Positions 9,194-18,358 are shown, counted from the first letter of the stretch. The stretch is 64,000 nt of DNA from Tenacibaculum jejuense (GCF_900198195.1 NZ_LT899436.1:2757001-2821000); one strand, 5' to 3'. Numbers and translations are program-made. The notes: generated by a model not told the origin, from the letters alone.

Positions 9194-10225
9194 ATGATTA
9201 CACCAATCTCTACTACATTAACTGACGATATTCAAAAGAAAATAGATTTTAAAACTAAGCCTATTGGTTCTTTAGGCGTTTTAGAAAAGATCGCATTACA
9301 AATTAGTCAGATTCAAAATACATTAACTCCAGAATTAAACAATCCAGCAGTTGTTGTTTTTGCTGGTGATCATGGAATTGTAAAAAACAAACCTGTAAGT
9401 CCATATCCACAAGAAGTTACTCAACAAATGGTTTTAAACTTCACTCAAGGTGGAGCAGCAATTAATGTGTTTTGTAAACAAAATAGTATTGACTTGTATA
9501 TTGTAGATGCTGGTGTAAATGGAACTTTTGAGTACAATGAAAAACTTTTAAATCATAAAATTGCTGATGGAACTTCAGATTATTCCGAAGGAAAAGCAAT
9601 GTCAGAAAATGAATGTAAAGCTGCTTTAGAAGCTGGTGAGAAAGTAATTCAGAAATTACATAACCAAGGAACAAATATTGTTGGTTTTGGTGAAATGGGA
9701 ATTGGAAATACTTCGGCGGCATCTTTATTAATGAGTTATTTTACTAATACACCAATTGAAAAGTGTGTTGGAAAAGGGACTGGTTTAGATGATAATGGTG
9801 TGAATACCAAAGGTGAAATTTTAAGAACTGTATTTGATTTACATAAAAACGATATTCAAAATCCGATTGATGTTTTAACTAGTTTTGGTGGTTTTGAAAT
9901 CGTTATGTTATGTGGCGCAATGTTAGAAGCAGCTCGTTTACAAATGACAATTTTAGTTGACGGATTTATTGTTACTTCTGCCCTACTTGCTGCTCATGCT
10001 ATAGATAAAAATGTTTTAGATTATTGTATTTTTTCTCATACGTCAGGTGAACAAGGTCATGAAAAAATGTTGTCTTATTTAAACGTAAAACCAATTCTTA
10101 ATTTGGGAATGCGACTAGGTGAAGGTTCTGGTGTAGCAGTTGCCTATCCTATAATTAAATCGGCTGTAAACTTTTTAAATGAAATGGCAACATTCGAAAG
10201 TGCTAATGTTTCTGAAGCTGAGTAA
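9194..10225 (+). CDS. cobT: nicotinate-nucleotide--dimethylbenzimidazole phosphoribosyltransferase
   Basis: 343 residues, typical length. CobT makes alpha-ribazole phosphate from a benzimidazole-type base and nicotinate mononucleotide. Visible family segments: KPIGSLGVLEKIA, VFAGDHGIVKN, GFGEMGIGNTSAAS and the C-terminal GMRLGEGSGVAVAYP, which contains the catalytic Glu. No base-synthesis gene (bluB) is in the window, so the base may be scavenged. Separated by 12 bp from cobS. Confidence 0.96.
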   Translation: MITPISTTLTDDIQKKIDFKTKPIGSLGVLEKIALQISQIQNTLTPELNNPAVVVFAGDHGIVKNKPVSPYPQEVTQQMVLNFTQGGAAINVFCKQNSIDLYIVDAGVNGTFEYNEKLLNHKIADGTSDYSEGKAMSENECKAALEAGEKVIQKLHNQGTNIVGFGEMGIGNTSAASLLMSYFTNTPIEKCVGKGTGLDDNGVNTKGEILRTVFDLHKNDIQNPIDVLTSFGGFEIVMLCGAMLEAARLQMTILVDGFIVTSALLAAHAIDKNVLDYCIFSHTSGEQGHEKMLSYLNVKPILNLGMRLGEGSGVAVAYPIIKSAVNFLNEMATFESANVSEAE

Positions 10226-10237
10226 AAACGTCATTTC

Positions 10238-11002
10238 ATGAAAAAACAAATCCATTATTTTTTAACTGCTGTATTATTCTTTACAAGAATTCCGTGTCCG
10301 AAATGGGTAGATCATTCTTCTGAAGCTTTAAATAAAAGTAGTCGTTATTTTTCATTGGTTGGAATTCTAGTTGGTAGTATTGCTGCCGCTGTTTATTACG
10401 CAAGTTCTTTTATTTTCTCTTCTGAAATTTCTTTGGTTTTAAGTATGGTAAGTTCTATTTGGACTACAGGTGCTTTTCATGAAGATGGTTTTGCTGATAC
10501 TTGTGATGGATTTGGTGGCGGATGGACTAAAGAAAAGATTCTTACCATAATGAAAGATTCTCGCTTAGGAACTTTCGGAGTTATTGGTTTACTCAGTATT
10601 TTAAGTTTAAAATTCTTGAGTTTAAAGGAACTTTCAGGTCAAGTTAATATTCCGTTAGTTTTAATTTCTGGTCATGCAGTCAGTCGTTTTATAGCAACTA
10701 TTTTATTGTATACTCACGAATATGTGAGAGATTTTGATAGCTCTAAAGTAAAACCAACTACAAAACAAATGAGTATAATATCACTAGTTATCTCAGCTAT
10801 TTTTGGTGTACTACCATTATTCTTTTTTCAAAAACCAATTGTATTTATTAGCATTTTTCCTTTGTTAGTTGCTTATTTATATATGGGGAATTTCTTTAAA
10901 AAATGGATTGGTGGTCAAACTGGTGATTGCGCTGGTGCTTTACAGCAAGTTGCTGAAGTTGTTTTTTATATTTCTTTAATTGCCATATGGAAATTATTAT
11001 AG
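10238..11002 (+). CDS. cobS: adenosylcobinamide-GDP ribazoletransferase (cobalamin synthase)
   Basis: 254-residue polytopic inner-membrane enzyme joining adenosylcobinamide-GDP and alpha-ribazole (phosphate). The signature HEDGFADTCDGFGGG (about residues 83-97) carries the metal-binding acidic residues, and several hydrophobic helices follow. The 3' end overlaps cobC by 16 bp, indicating translational coupling. Confidence 0.96.
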   Translation: MKKQIHYFLTAVLFFTRIPCPKWVDHSSEALNKSSRYFSLVGILVGSIAAAVYYASSFIFSSEISLVLSMVSSIWTTGAFHEDGFADTCDGFGGGWTKEKILTIMKDSRLGTFGVIGLLSILSLKFLSLKELSGQVNIPLVLISGHAVSRFIATILLYTHEYVRDFDSSKVKPTTKQMSIISLVISAIFGVLPLFFFQKPIVFISIFPLLVAYLYMGNFFKKWIGGQTGDCAGALQQVAEVVFYISLIAIWKLL

Positions 11003-11526
11003 TACGACATACGACTCCAAACATAGAAAAAGGAATTTGTTACGGACAAGCAGACATTGATGTTACTTCAACTTTTTCTGAAGAATTACAACCTATTTTG
11101 AAAGAATTAAAATCAATTGATTTTGATCATATATATGCTAGTCCGTTACAGCGTTGTAAAAAACTAGCTGAAAAAATTAGTACAAATATTACTTTCGATA
11201 ATCGATTGAAAGAATTAGATTTTGGTGATTGGGAATTGAAAAAATGGGATGATATTCCAGCTGAAGAAATTAATCCTTGGATGGAAAATTTTGTTGAAGT
11301 TCCTGTAACTAATGGAGAATCATACATCGACTTGAATAATCGTGTTGTGAATTTCTTACAAGAAATAGAAAAATCAAACACTAAAAATATTGTTATTGTA
11401 ACTCATGCTGGAGTTATGCGTTGTATTTGGGCACATTACAATACTATTCCGTTAGATAAAACTTTTGAATTGAAATTGACTTATGGTCAAATCTTAAAAA
11501 TATCAACCGATAAACTCAATGATTAA
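10987..11526 (+). CDS. cobC: alpha-ribazole phosphatase / histidine phosphatase family protein
   Basis: 179-residue histidine phosphatase: MEIIIVRHTTPN with the phospho-accepting His8, ASPLQRCKKLAE, FGDWELKKWDD and the second catalytic His in VTHAGVMR. In this operon it removes the 5' phosphate of alpha-ribazole phosphate or of adenosylcobalamin phosphate. The last 8 bp overlap the next gene. An 18-bp piece of its 3' end is repeated 747 bp downstream, just before the lipoprotein gene (see findings). Confidence 0.92.
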   Translation: MEIIIVRHTTPNIEKGICYGQADIDVTSTFSEELQPILKELKSIDFDHIYASPLQRCKKLAEKISTNITFDNRLKELDFGDWELKKWDDIPAEEINPWMENFVEVPVTNGESYIDLNNRVVNFLQEIEKSNTKNIVIVTHAGVMRCIWAHYNTIPLDKTFELKLTYGQILKISTDKLND

Positions 11527-12160
11527 AAAAGCTGTCTTCATATCGTTATTTTTTATCTCAATCGGAAGTATTCTATCTCAAGTCTCTAGTCAAGTATCTG
11601 AGTTATCAAAAAAGTTAGAAGCTATTCATTATGCAGAAAGTAGTCATGTTGGTGTTTCTGGAAAACCTAGTATAATCTATTCTGATTATAGAAAAATTGA
11701 TTCAATAGCAACAAATGAAGAGCTATTTCATTTTGCAAAAAATGGAAGTAATTCTCTAAGGTTTTACTCTTTAAGATCACTTGTTAATCGAAAAGACATT
11801 GATAAAGTTATTTGGTTATATGAGTTCTACTCATCGTATCCTATGAAAGTTTCTTATCAAAGTGGTTGTGAAGTTCAAGCTGTTAGTTTAAAAGAAGTAA
11901 TCAAAAGACAATTTCAATTAATTCAGAAAATAATTGAAGAGAATCGAGTGGATGTTATTGATAAACAAATTGCATACTACAAGAAAGAATTATTGAATAA
12001 GAAAATAACAAAGAACAAAAAGATAACTTTAACCTATGAAGGATTCATTAAAGATTTATACAAAGAAAAAGAGAGTTTAAAAGTATTATCTAAATGGAAT
12101 TTAAAAGAGTTATCTCTAATTTTAAATAAACTAGAAAGTATTGATAAACTAGAAAGGTAA
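11519..12160 (+). CDS. secreted hypothetical protein inserted in the cobalamin operon
   Basis: 213 residues with a signal peptide (MIKKAVFISLFFISIGSILSQ) and a helical Lys-rich remainder. I do not recognise the family. The ATG lies inside the end of cobC (8-bp overlap), so it is probably translated with it. It lies between two copies of an 18-bp sequence from the cobC end, which suggests it arrived after the operon was formed. No link to cobalamin can be read from the protein itself. Confidence 0.65.
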   Translation: MIKKAVFISLFFISIGSILSQVSSQVSELSKKLEAIHYAESSHVGVSGKPSIIYSDYRKIDSIATNEELFHFAKNGSNSLRFYSLRSLVNRKDIDKVIWLYEFYSSYPMKVSYQSGCEVQAVSLKEVIKRQFQLIQKIIEENRVDVIDKQIAYYKKELLNKKITKNKKITLTYEGFIKDLYKEKESLKVLSKWNLKELSLILNKLESIDKLER

Positions 12161-12259
12161 AATCATTAACATTAAGTGCAACAACGTTTATAATTAATTG
12201 TGACTGAATTTTATCTAAAAAAAACACTTTCAATTACTTTTAAAAAATATCAACCGATA

Positions 12260-13381
12260 ATGACAACTAAATTATCTTACATCTATACAATTTTAAGTCT
12301 TTTTCTTTTTATTCAATGTAAACAAGAAAAAGCAAAAGAAAACATTCAAAGTCAGAATACTTCGACAATTAAATATGCCAAAGGATTTGATATTATCGAA
12401 GAAAATGGAAATAAATATCTACTTATAAAAAAAGTTTTTCAGAACGAAATAAGCTCTTTTAAATACTTACTTTCAGAAAAAAATGACTTTAAAAATAACG
12501 AGATCAAAGTTCCAGTAAATCGATTAGTTGTTACAAGTACTACTCATATTCCAATGATTGAATTGTTAGGTGCAGAGGATCGAATTATTGGTTTTCCGAA
12601 TACTAAATATATTTCTTCAGAAAAGACAAGAAAACGTATCGAAGACGGATTAGTTACTGAACTTGGCTCAGAACAAAGCATGAATACAGAAATCTTAATT
12701 GATTTGGTTCCAGATTTAGTTGTTGGTTTTTCATTACACCCTAATAATAAACTGTATAACAATATTAAGAAGTTAGGGTTTCCTGTTGTTTTTAATGGTG
12801 AGTGGTTAGAAGAAACTCCTTTAGGAAGAGCTGAATGGATTAAATTTTTCGGTGTTTTGTTAGGTAAAGAAAAAGAAGCTCAAACAGTTTTCGAAACTAT
12901 TGAAAAGGATTATTTAGCGGTTAAAAAAATAACTCAAAGTATAGATAAATCACCAAAAATTATGTCTGGTAGTTTTTTTAAAGATATTTGGTATGCTCCA
13001 GCTGGTGAAAGTTTTAAAGCTAAATTTTTAGCAGATGCTAATTTAGATTATCTGTGGAAAGAAACTTCAGGAACTGGAAGTTTACAACTAAGCTTTGAAA
13101 GTGTTTTAGAAAAAACTCAAGAAGCAGAATATTGGATTGGGTGTGGGATACATGAAACAAAATCACAATTGTTAAGTACAAATAAGAATTTTAATGAATT
13201 TACTCCTTTAAAAACCAATAAAACTTACACTATTGGTGCCGTAAAAGGAAAATCTGGAGGAATAAAGTACTTTGAATTTGCACCTATTCGTCCAGATTTA
13301 ATTTTAAAAGACCTAATTAAAATTACTAATCCAGAATTATTACCAGATTATGAATTGTCTTTTTATAGACTAATTGAGTAA
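12260..13381 (+). CDS. BtuF/FecB-type ABC substrate-binding lipoprotein
   Basis: 373 residues from the ATG at 12260. A GTG 60 bp upstream keeps the frame open, but only the inner ATG gives a proper lipoprotein signal (MTTKLSYIYTILSLFLFIQC). The family segments VNRLVVTSTTHIPMIELLGAEDRIIGFP, LIDLVPDLVVGF and FEFAPIRPDLILKDL identify a periplasmic binding protein for iron-siderophore or cobalamin. Its place at the end of the cobalamin cluster favours corrinoids. The partner permease and ATPase genes are not in the window. Confidence 0.85.
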   Translation: MTTKLSYIYTILSLFLFIQCKQEKAKENIQSQNTSTIKYAKGFDIIEENGNKYLLIKKVFQNEISSFKYLLSEKNDFKNNEIKVPVNRLVVTSTTHIPMIELLGAEDRIIGFPNTKYISSEKTRKRIEDGLVTELGSEQSMNTEILIDLVPDLVVGFSLHPNNKLYNNIKKLGFPVVFNGEWLEETPLGRAEWIKFFGVLLGKEKEAQTVFETIEKDYLAVKKITQSIDKSPKIMSGSFFKDIWYAPAGESFKAKFLADANLDYLWKETSGTGSLQLSFESVLEKTQEAEYWIGCGIHETKSQLLSTNKNFNEFTPLKTNKTYTIGAVKGKSGGIKYFEFAPIRPDLILKDLIKITNPELLPDYELSFYRLIE

Positions 13382-13386
13382 AAAAC

Positions 13387-13848
13387 TTACTCAACTGTAG
13401 TTAATTTATTTAAGGCATTTGAAATTTTATTTAACAATTCATCTTTACCTTCAATATTGTGTCTTTCTTTTAAATATTCAGGATTATTGTATGTAATAAA
13501 TACTTTTCCTGCTTCTTCGTAAATCATGATTTTTTGAGGTAAATCGATAGCTAATGTTGGCGCAACATTCATTAAAGGTGTTCCCAAATTAGGATTTCCA
13601 AATATTAATAATTTAGTTGGACGCAACGACAAATCTTTTTTACTAGCATTCTCGCTATGATCCAGTTCAAAAATCAACTTTAAATTCGGATTATTTTCAA
13701 TTTTACTTTTAACTTGTGTGTATGTAGTTTGAAAATCTAAAGGACTTTCTTTAACAATTAAGCTATTATTCATTTTTTCACTTTTATGATTTGATTGACA
13801 TGAAAGAAAACCAACCAGTACAACTAAAAAACTTACTATTTTTCTCAT
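13387..13848 (-). CDS. DUF302 domain lipoprotein
   Basis: 153 residues with a lipoprotein signal (VVLVGFLSC). The remainder fits DUF302: SPLDFQTTYTQVKSKIENNPNLKLIFELDHSENA, LLIFGNPNLGTPLM and LPQKIMIYEEAGKVFITYNNPEYL. The family is widespread and its function unsettled. It starts 4 bp after the stop of msrA in the same direction and so forms an operon with it, suggesting a stress-related envelope role by association. Confidence 0.85.
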   Translation of the reverse strand: MRKIVSFLVVLVGFLSCQSNHKSEKMNNSLIVKESPLDFQTTYTQVKSKIENNPNLKLIFELDHSENASKKDLSLRPTKLLIFGNPNLGTPLMNVAPTLAIDLPQKIMIYEEAGKVFITYNNPEYLKERHNIEGKDELLNKISNALNKLTTVE

Positions 13849-13852
13849 TTGA

Positions 13853-14452
13853 TTAGTGTGAATCTTTCTTTAATAAACTTGGGAATTTCTTTTTAAATCT
13901 ATTCAATCTAGGAATGGATACATTTTGTACATAAGGATTGTTTGGATTTAAACGCTCATAATTCTGATGGTAAGCTTCAGCTTCATGGAATTTTTTAATT
14001 GGTAGTACTTCTGTAGCAACTTTACCTTTATATACTTTGTAGTTTAATGATTTAATATATTTTTCGATGATTTGCTTTTCTGCATCATTATTATAAAAAG
14101 CAATAGATCTGTATTGTGTTCCATAATCTGGATGTTGACCATTTACAGTTGTAGGATCATGAGAACCAAAAAACACAACTACTAAAGTTTTAAAATCTAC
14201 TTTTTTAGGATCGTAATACACAGCTACAGTTTCTGCATGTCCTGTTCTTCCTGTACCAATACTCTTGTACGTTGGATTTTTTGTATGACCTCCTGCATAA
14301 CCAGAAACAGCTTCATCGACTCCTTCTACGCTTTCAAAAATAGCTTCTACACACCAAAAACAACCACTTGCAAAATAAGCTACTTCTTTATCTTTTTGCG
14401 CTTGTAAATTTATGCCTAATAAAAAAAGAGTTACATATATGATATTCTTCAT
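13853..14452 (-). CDS. msrA: peptide-methionine (S)-S-oxide reductase MsrA, exported form
   Basis: 199 residues. A signal peptide (MKNIIYVTLFLLGINLQAQ) precedes the MsrA domain with the catalytic Cys31 in the motif GCFWC, followed by GYAGGHTKNPTY, HAETVAVYYDP and DPTTVNGQHPDYGTQYRS. It reduces methionine-S-sulfoxide in proteins; the signal peptide places it in the periplasm. Co-transcribed with the DUF302 lipoprotein. Confidence 0.95.
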   Translation of the reverse strand: MKNIIYVTLFLLGINLQAQKDKEVAYFASGCFWCVEAIFESVEGVDEAVSGYAGGHTKNPTYKSIGTGRTGHAETVAVYYDPKKVDFKTLVVVFFGSHDPTTVNGQHPDYGTQYRSIAFYNNDAEKQIIEKYIKSLNYKVYKGKVATEVLPIKKFHEAEAYHQNYERLNPNNPYVQNVSIPRLNRFKKKFPSLLKKDSH

Positions 14453-14499
14453 GATTTCAAAAATTTTACTATTCGTCGCTTAAAAATACTAAAACATAC

Positions 14500-14532
14500 A
14501 AAAAGCTACCCGAAAATTCGGATAGCTTTTCA
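14500..14532 (-). terminator. intrinsic terminator after the HmuY-like gene
   Basis: On the minus strand AAAAGCTATCCGAA and its imperfect complement form a stem with a 2-4 nt loop followed by T residues. It separates the HmuY-like gene from msrA. Confidence 0.7.
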
Positions 14533-14564
14533 AATTATAAACTAACAAAATTCAATAGAGACTC

Positions 14565-15200
14565 CTACTGAATGCTTTTATCACCTACATTAGGATTGTA
14601 CACATAGTTAAATGAGTAATATCTAGCATTATCTGCTTCTGTAGGATCATTATCTTTATAGTAATTTAAAATTTCCATTTTTGCATAATTCCCATCTTTA
14701 GTTCTTACGATAATTACTTTTCCAGCTAAAGGACTAATTAAATGTGTTGGTGGTCCTGCATAATTATACCATCCATTATCACTTCCTGTTGGTAAAGCAT
14801 AACTTCCGGAAGCATCTTGTGAAAACTCGGCACCATCTGGAGCTGTTGTTACATTCGCAAATGTTCCACTTTGAATAACTAAAGCTGCATTTCCTGTTCT
14901 CTCTGGTTCATCAGATAAACTTCCTATTTTAGTACCTCCATTTACTAAAATTGTAGTTCCTCTAAAAGCGATATCCCAATTATCATCAGTTACTACTGTT
15001 CCAGCTTTGAAACTAAATTTTGTGAAACTTCCTGTTGTTACTGGAGGATTTTGAGTAAAATCTGTGTCTTGTAATGCTGCTAGGTTTGTAATTGTTTTTG
15101 ATTCTACAGGTTGTGCTGGAATTGTATTATCTTCATCGTTACAAGATGTGACTACAAAACCTATGACTAATAATGTTAAAATTAATTTTATTTGCTTCAT
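14565..15200 (-). CDS. hmuY: HmuY family haem-binding lipoprotein
   Basis: 211 residues with lipobox VVTSC followed by NDED, an acidic run after Cys that fits a Bacteroidetes lipoprotein export signal to the cell surface. The body matches HmuY proteins: TKFSFKAGTVVTDDNWDIAFRGTTILVNGG and a C-terminal YYSFNYVYNP. HmuY captures haem at the surface and hands it to the partner receptor. It lies 39 bp downstream of that receptor gene on the same strand. Confidence 0.85.
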   Translation of the reverse strand: MKQIKLILTLLVIGFVVTSCNDEDNTIPAQPVESKTITNLAALQDTDFTQNPPVTTGSFTKFSFKAGTVVTDDNWDIAFRGTTILVNGGTKIGSLSDEPERTGNAALVIQSGTFANVTTAPDGAEFSQDASGSYALPTGSDNGWYNYAGPPTHLISPLAGKVIIVRTKDGNYAKMEILNYYKDNDPTEADNARYYSFNYVYNPNVGDKSIQ

Positions 15201-15239
15201 GACTATTATTATTAATTGTATTAAAATTTATATATGTTC

Positions 15240-17294
15240 CTATAAGTTAAATTGTATTCTTGTGTAAAAAGTTCGTCCTAAACGTAAAGCTGAATCTTGA
15301 CCAGGAAAATTATCTAGGTTTTCCCTTCCTCTGTTATTAAATACATTATCTACTCCTAATTGTACACTCATTATATTGAAAAGTGTTTTTTGGAGTGTCG
15401 TATTTACTTGCATGTTACCAGTTATAAAATCATCATGATTATCTATAATCCCTCTACTATTATTCGTATCAAATAATGCATATTCACTTCGATATAATAC
15501 TCTTACATTTGCTGAGAAATTATGTTCGAAGTTTTCATAAAATAGTTTTGCATTTACAATATGCTTTGATCTATTTGGTAAACCGAAATATTGACTTGTT
15601 GTTAATCTTTCTGATGGAGAACTTGGAGTTCTTCTAAAGAATACATTCCCTGATTTTATTTCATCTAATTCTTGTTTATCACCAGTGTCTAAAAATTGAT
15701 ATCCAGTTGTAAACCTTAAATTGTTATTGATTTTATAATTCATGTCAACTTCTACTCCTTGTGTAAATACTTCTGCTCTATTCTCATAAGAGAACACAGA
15801 GATTCCAGGAAGATCTGAGAAGTTTCCTCTAGTTACAGCAAACGTATTGATTAGGTCTTTAAAGTCGTTTCTGAAGAAATTGATGTTTAGTCTTATACCA
15901 CGAAGTGGTTTTAATTGAAAACCAAAATTATAACCAATAGAACTTTCTGGTTTTAGTTCTTTATCTAGGTTTTGAACTTCTGGTCTATGTCCATAAAGAT
16001 CTTCTAACACATGTGTTCCTAACACAATATAACCACTACCTGTATTTCTGAAGTTGAAAAACAGATGTCTGAAATCTGGAACTTTGTAACCAAAACCAGC
16101 AGATGCCTTAGCTGCTAACCAATTATTTATTTTATAATTTGCCGATAGTTTCGGACTAAATGCAGATTTAAATTTATTGAATGTATCGTATCTAAATCCT
16201 AGAATTACATTTAAATCTTTTCCAATATTTGTATCGTATTGTCCAAAAAGATACTTGGCATTGTATTGTTCGTTTCCTTCAAAAAAAGTACGTTCGAGTC
16301 CATCAAAATTCCCTCCCACTCCAGCAATAATATTTCCGAAAGAGAAATCAAACTCCGCTTTAATCTCAGGTCTATATAAAGTCCTATCAAAAACTGAACT
16401 TGCATCATTAAAAATACTTTCTGTCTTAAAACGAGTTCCAAACAATAGATAATCTATTTTTATTGCATCAGTTAACTCATGCGAAACATTTAATGAAGAA
16501 TAAAAGTCTGTTTTTTTACTATCTCCTCCATTTTCAAAAATCTCTTCACTTAGATATCTAACATCCGTATTTATTTGTAATTGATCTGAAAGCTCATAAA
16601 ACAAACGTAAATTTCCAGTGAAATTCTGGTATGGTACACTTGTATTTTCTGGAGTTTCTGGCGATAAATCAAAAGCTCCTCCTGAGTTTAAATTGATACT
16701 GGTGTCTATTCCTAACTTATTTTTTTGATGCGTAAGATTAGCATTTAAATCTAATTCTTCACGAGCTAAAAATCGAGTCATAAAACTAACATTACCAGAA
16801 GTTTTATCTTTATCAGGCATTTTAGTAATAATATTAATAACACCACCTAAAGCTTCTGATCCGTATAAAGAAGAAGAGGGACCTTTAACTATTTCAATTT
16901 GTTTGATATTGTTTACCGAAAGTCTATTTAAATCAATATTTCCTGATGTTCTTCCAACTAAAGGCAAACCATTAATTAAAATCAGAACATAATCGGCTGC
17001 AACTCCTTGCATTTGTACTCCTTCAGAATTTCCTACATCAGAAACAATAATAATTCCTGTTTGTTCAGCAATAATATCTCTTAAATGAGTAGAACCCGTT
17101 GCTAAAATTTGTTTTTTAGAAATTAAAGTTACCGGCATTGGTAAAGAAGATAACTGTCTCTTCGTTCTTGTTGCGGTTACCACAACTTCATCTAATCTAT
17201 CATCAATCGTATCTTTTACTACTTTCTTTTCTTGTGAAAAACTATTCAAAGTAATCAAGCAAATTAAAAATCCGAAACACTTATTTAGAAACAT
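15240..17294 (-). CDS. hmuR: TonB-dependent receptor, HmuR-like haem importer
   Basis: 684 residues: signal peptide ending near NSFSQ, TonB box region DEVVVTATRTKRQL, plug domain (SLPMPVTLISKKQILATGSTHLRDIIAEQTG ... GPSSSLYGSEALGGVINI) and a barrel ending TFYTRIQFNL. The partner hmuY gene directly downstream is the main reason for the haem assignment. The barrel contains a FRHLFFNFRNTGSGYIVLG segment reminiscent of the FRAP/NPNL haem-receptor region, though I cannot confirm it. Confidence 0.88.
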   Translation of the reverse strand: MFLNKCFGFLICLITLNSFSQEKKVVKDTIDDRLDEVVVTATRTKRQLSSLPMPVTLISKKQILATGSTHLRDIIAEQTGIIIVSDVGNSEGVQMQGVAADYVLILINGLPLVGRTSGNIDLNRLSVNNIKQIEIVKGPSSSLYGSEALGGVINIITKMPDKDKTSGNVSFMTRFLAREELDLNANLTHQKNKLGIDTSINLNSGGAFDLSPETPENTSVPYQNFTGNLRLFYELSDQLQINTDVRYLSEEIFENGGDSKKTDFYSSLNVSHELTDAIKIDYLLFGTRFKTESIFNDASSVFDRTLYRPEIKAEFDFSFGNIIAGVGGNFDGLERTFFEGNEQYNAKYLFGQYDTNIGKDLNVILGFRYDTFNKFKSAFSPKLSANYKINNWLAAKASAGFGYKVPDFRHLFFNFRNTGSGYIVLGTHVLEDLYGHRPEVQNLDKELKPESSIGYNFGFQLKPLRGIRLNINFFRNDFKDLINTFAVTRGNFSDLPGISVFSYENRAEVFTQGVEVDMNYKINNNLRFTTGYQFLDTGDKQELDEIKSGNVFFRRTPSSPSERLTTSQYFGLPNRSKHIVNAKLFYENFEHNFSANVRVLYRSEYALFDTNNSRGIIDNHDDFITGNMQVNTTLQKTLFNIMSVQLGVDNVFNNRGRENLDNFPGQDSALRLGRTFYTRIQFNL

Positions 17295-17311
17295 TCTTAA
17301 TAATTTTGATG

Positions 17312-17358
17312 CAAATATATATTTTATTTTTAATTGATCTAAATAAACTATAAATTTG
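17312..17358. promoter_or_regulatory. divergent promoter region of hmuR and the DUF6607 gene
   Basis: Two Bacteroidetes -7 elements of the form TAnnTTTG face opposite ways: TATATTTG on the minus strand (17312-17319), 17 bp before the receptor start, and TAAATTTG on the plus strand (17351-17358), 26 bp before the DUF6607 start. The -33 elements are weak. The spacing leaves room for one shared regulator site, but I see no convincing Fur box. Confidence 0.5.
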
Positions 17359-17384
17359 TATCGAATTATTTAATCAGACATAAA

Positions 17385-18287
17385 ATGAAAAAAGTAGTAA
17401 CTGTTTTAATGATTAGTTTCATTTTGATAGCTAATGCACAACAAGACAAGAAAGCGAAAGATTTAAAAGCTATTAAATCTATGAGTGGATGCTTTGAAGT
17501 AGGATTCAATTTTGCTGAAACCTTCAATTATTCTAAAGACAGTTTATATAAACCATCTAAAAAGAAACATGACAAAGCTTTAGAATGGGTAGAAGTAATT
17601 ACTGACAAAAAGAATAAAATTCAGATGCAACATTTACTGATTGTTGGTCCAGAAGAAAGGCCACATATTGTAAAACATTGGCGTCAAGATTGGCTGTACG
17701 AAAACCAAGATTTATATCTTTTCCATAAAGATAGTCACTGGAAATACAGAAAATTAGACAAAGAAAGCGTACAAGGGCAATGGACACAAAAAGTTTATCA
17801 AGTAGATGATAGTCCGAGATACGAAGGAACTGCAACTTGGGTACATGTTGATGGAAAAAGCTTCTGGGAAAATGCTGCTGATGCTCCTTTAGCGAGAAGA
17901 GAATTAACAAAAAGATCTGACTATAATGTTATGTTAAGAAGAAACAGGCATGAAATCACAGAAAACGGTTGGATTCACAATCAGGATAACGATAAAATAG
18001 TTAGAGAAGATGGTAAAGAAGATTTCTTATTAGCTCAAGAAAAAGGATTTAATACGTACAAAAGAGTTCCTGATAATAAATGTATTGCTGCTCAAAACTG
18101 GTGGAAAAACAACCAAGTATTATGGAAAAAAGTTCGTAAAAAATGGGATAAAGCTTTTGATAATGATAAAGATATTGCTTTACAAGCAAAAGTAGATAAT
18201 AAGAAGTTATACTCGCATCTTTTTAAATTAAAAGCAGATGCTTCTAAAAAACAAGTAAATGAGATTATAGATAGTTTTATCAAATAA
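17385..18287 (+). CDS. DUF6607 family exported protein
   Basis: 300 residues with a signal peptide ending NAQQ. Trp-rich body (SMSGCFEVGFNFAETFNYSKD, HIVKHWRQDWLYEN, WTQKVYQVDDSPRYEGTATW), which I recognise as DUF6607. Such proteins commonly neighbour HmuY/HmuR loci, so a part in haem or iron handling is likely by association. It is divergent from hmuR over 90 bp and ends in a strong terminator. Confidence 0.8.
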   Translation: MKKVVTVLMISFILIANAQQDKKAKDLKAIKSMSGCFEVGFNFAETFNYSKDSLYKPSKKKHDKALEWVEVITDKKNKIQMQHLLIVGPEERPHIVKHWRQDWLYENQDLYLFHKDSHWKYRKLDKESVQGQWTQKVYQVDDSPRYEGTATWVHVDGKSFWENAADAPLARRELTKRSDYNVMLRRNRHEITENGWIHNQDNDKIVREDGKEDFLLAQEKGFNTYKRVPDNKCIAAQNWWKNNQVLWKKVRKKWDKAFDNDKDIALQAKVDNKKLYSHLFKLKADASKKQVNEIIDSFIK

Positions 18288-18324
18288 TTTCGTTCGTTGT
18301 TGTAATTTGTTATGTTATATTTAT

Positions 18325-18358
18325 AAAAGCCTTACTAACTCTAGAGTAAGGCTTTTTT
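18325..18358 (+). terminator. intrinsic terminator
   Basis: A 12-bp perfect stem AAAAGCCTTACT/AGTAAGGCTTTT with an 8-nt loop, followed by a T run, 37 bp after the DUF6607 stop. Confidence 0.9.

Noticed and set aside
12200-12259. GTG start and N-terminal extension for the binding lipoprotein
   Set aside because: The extension covers the duplicated cobC end and would bury the lipoprotein signal; ATG 12260 gives a normal signal peptide.
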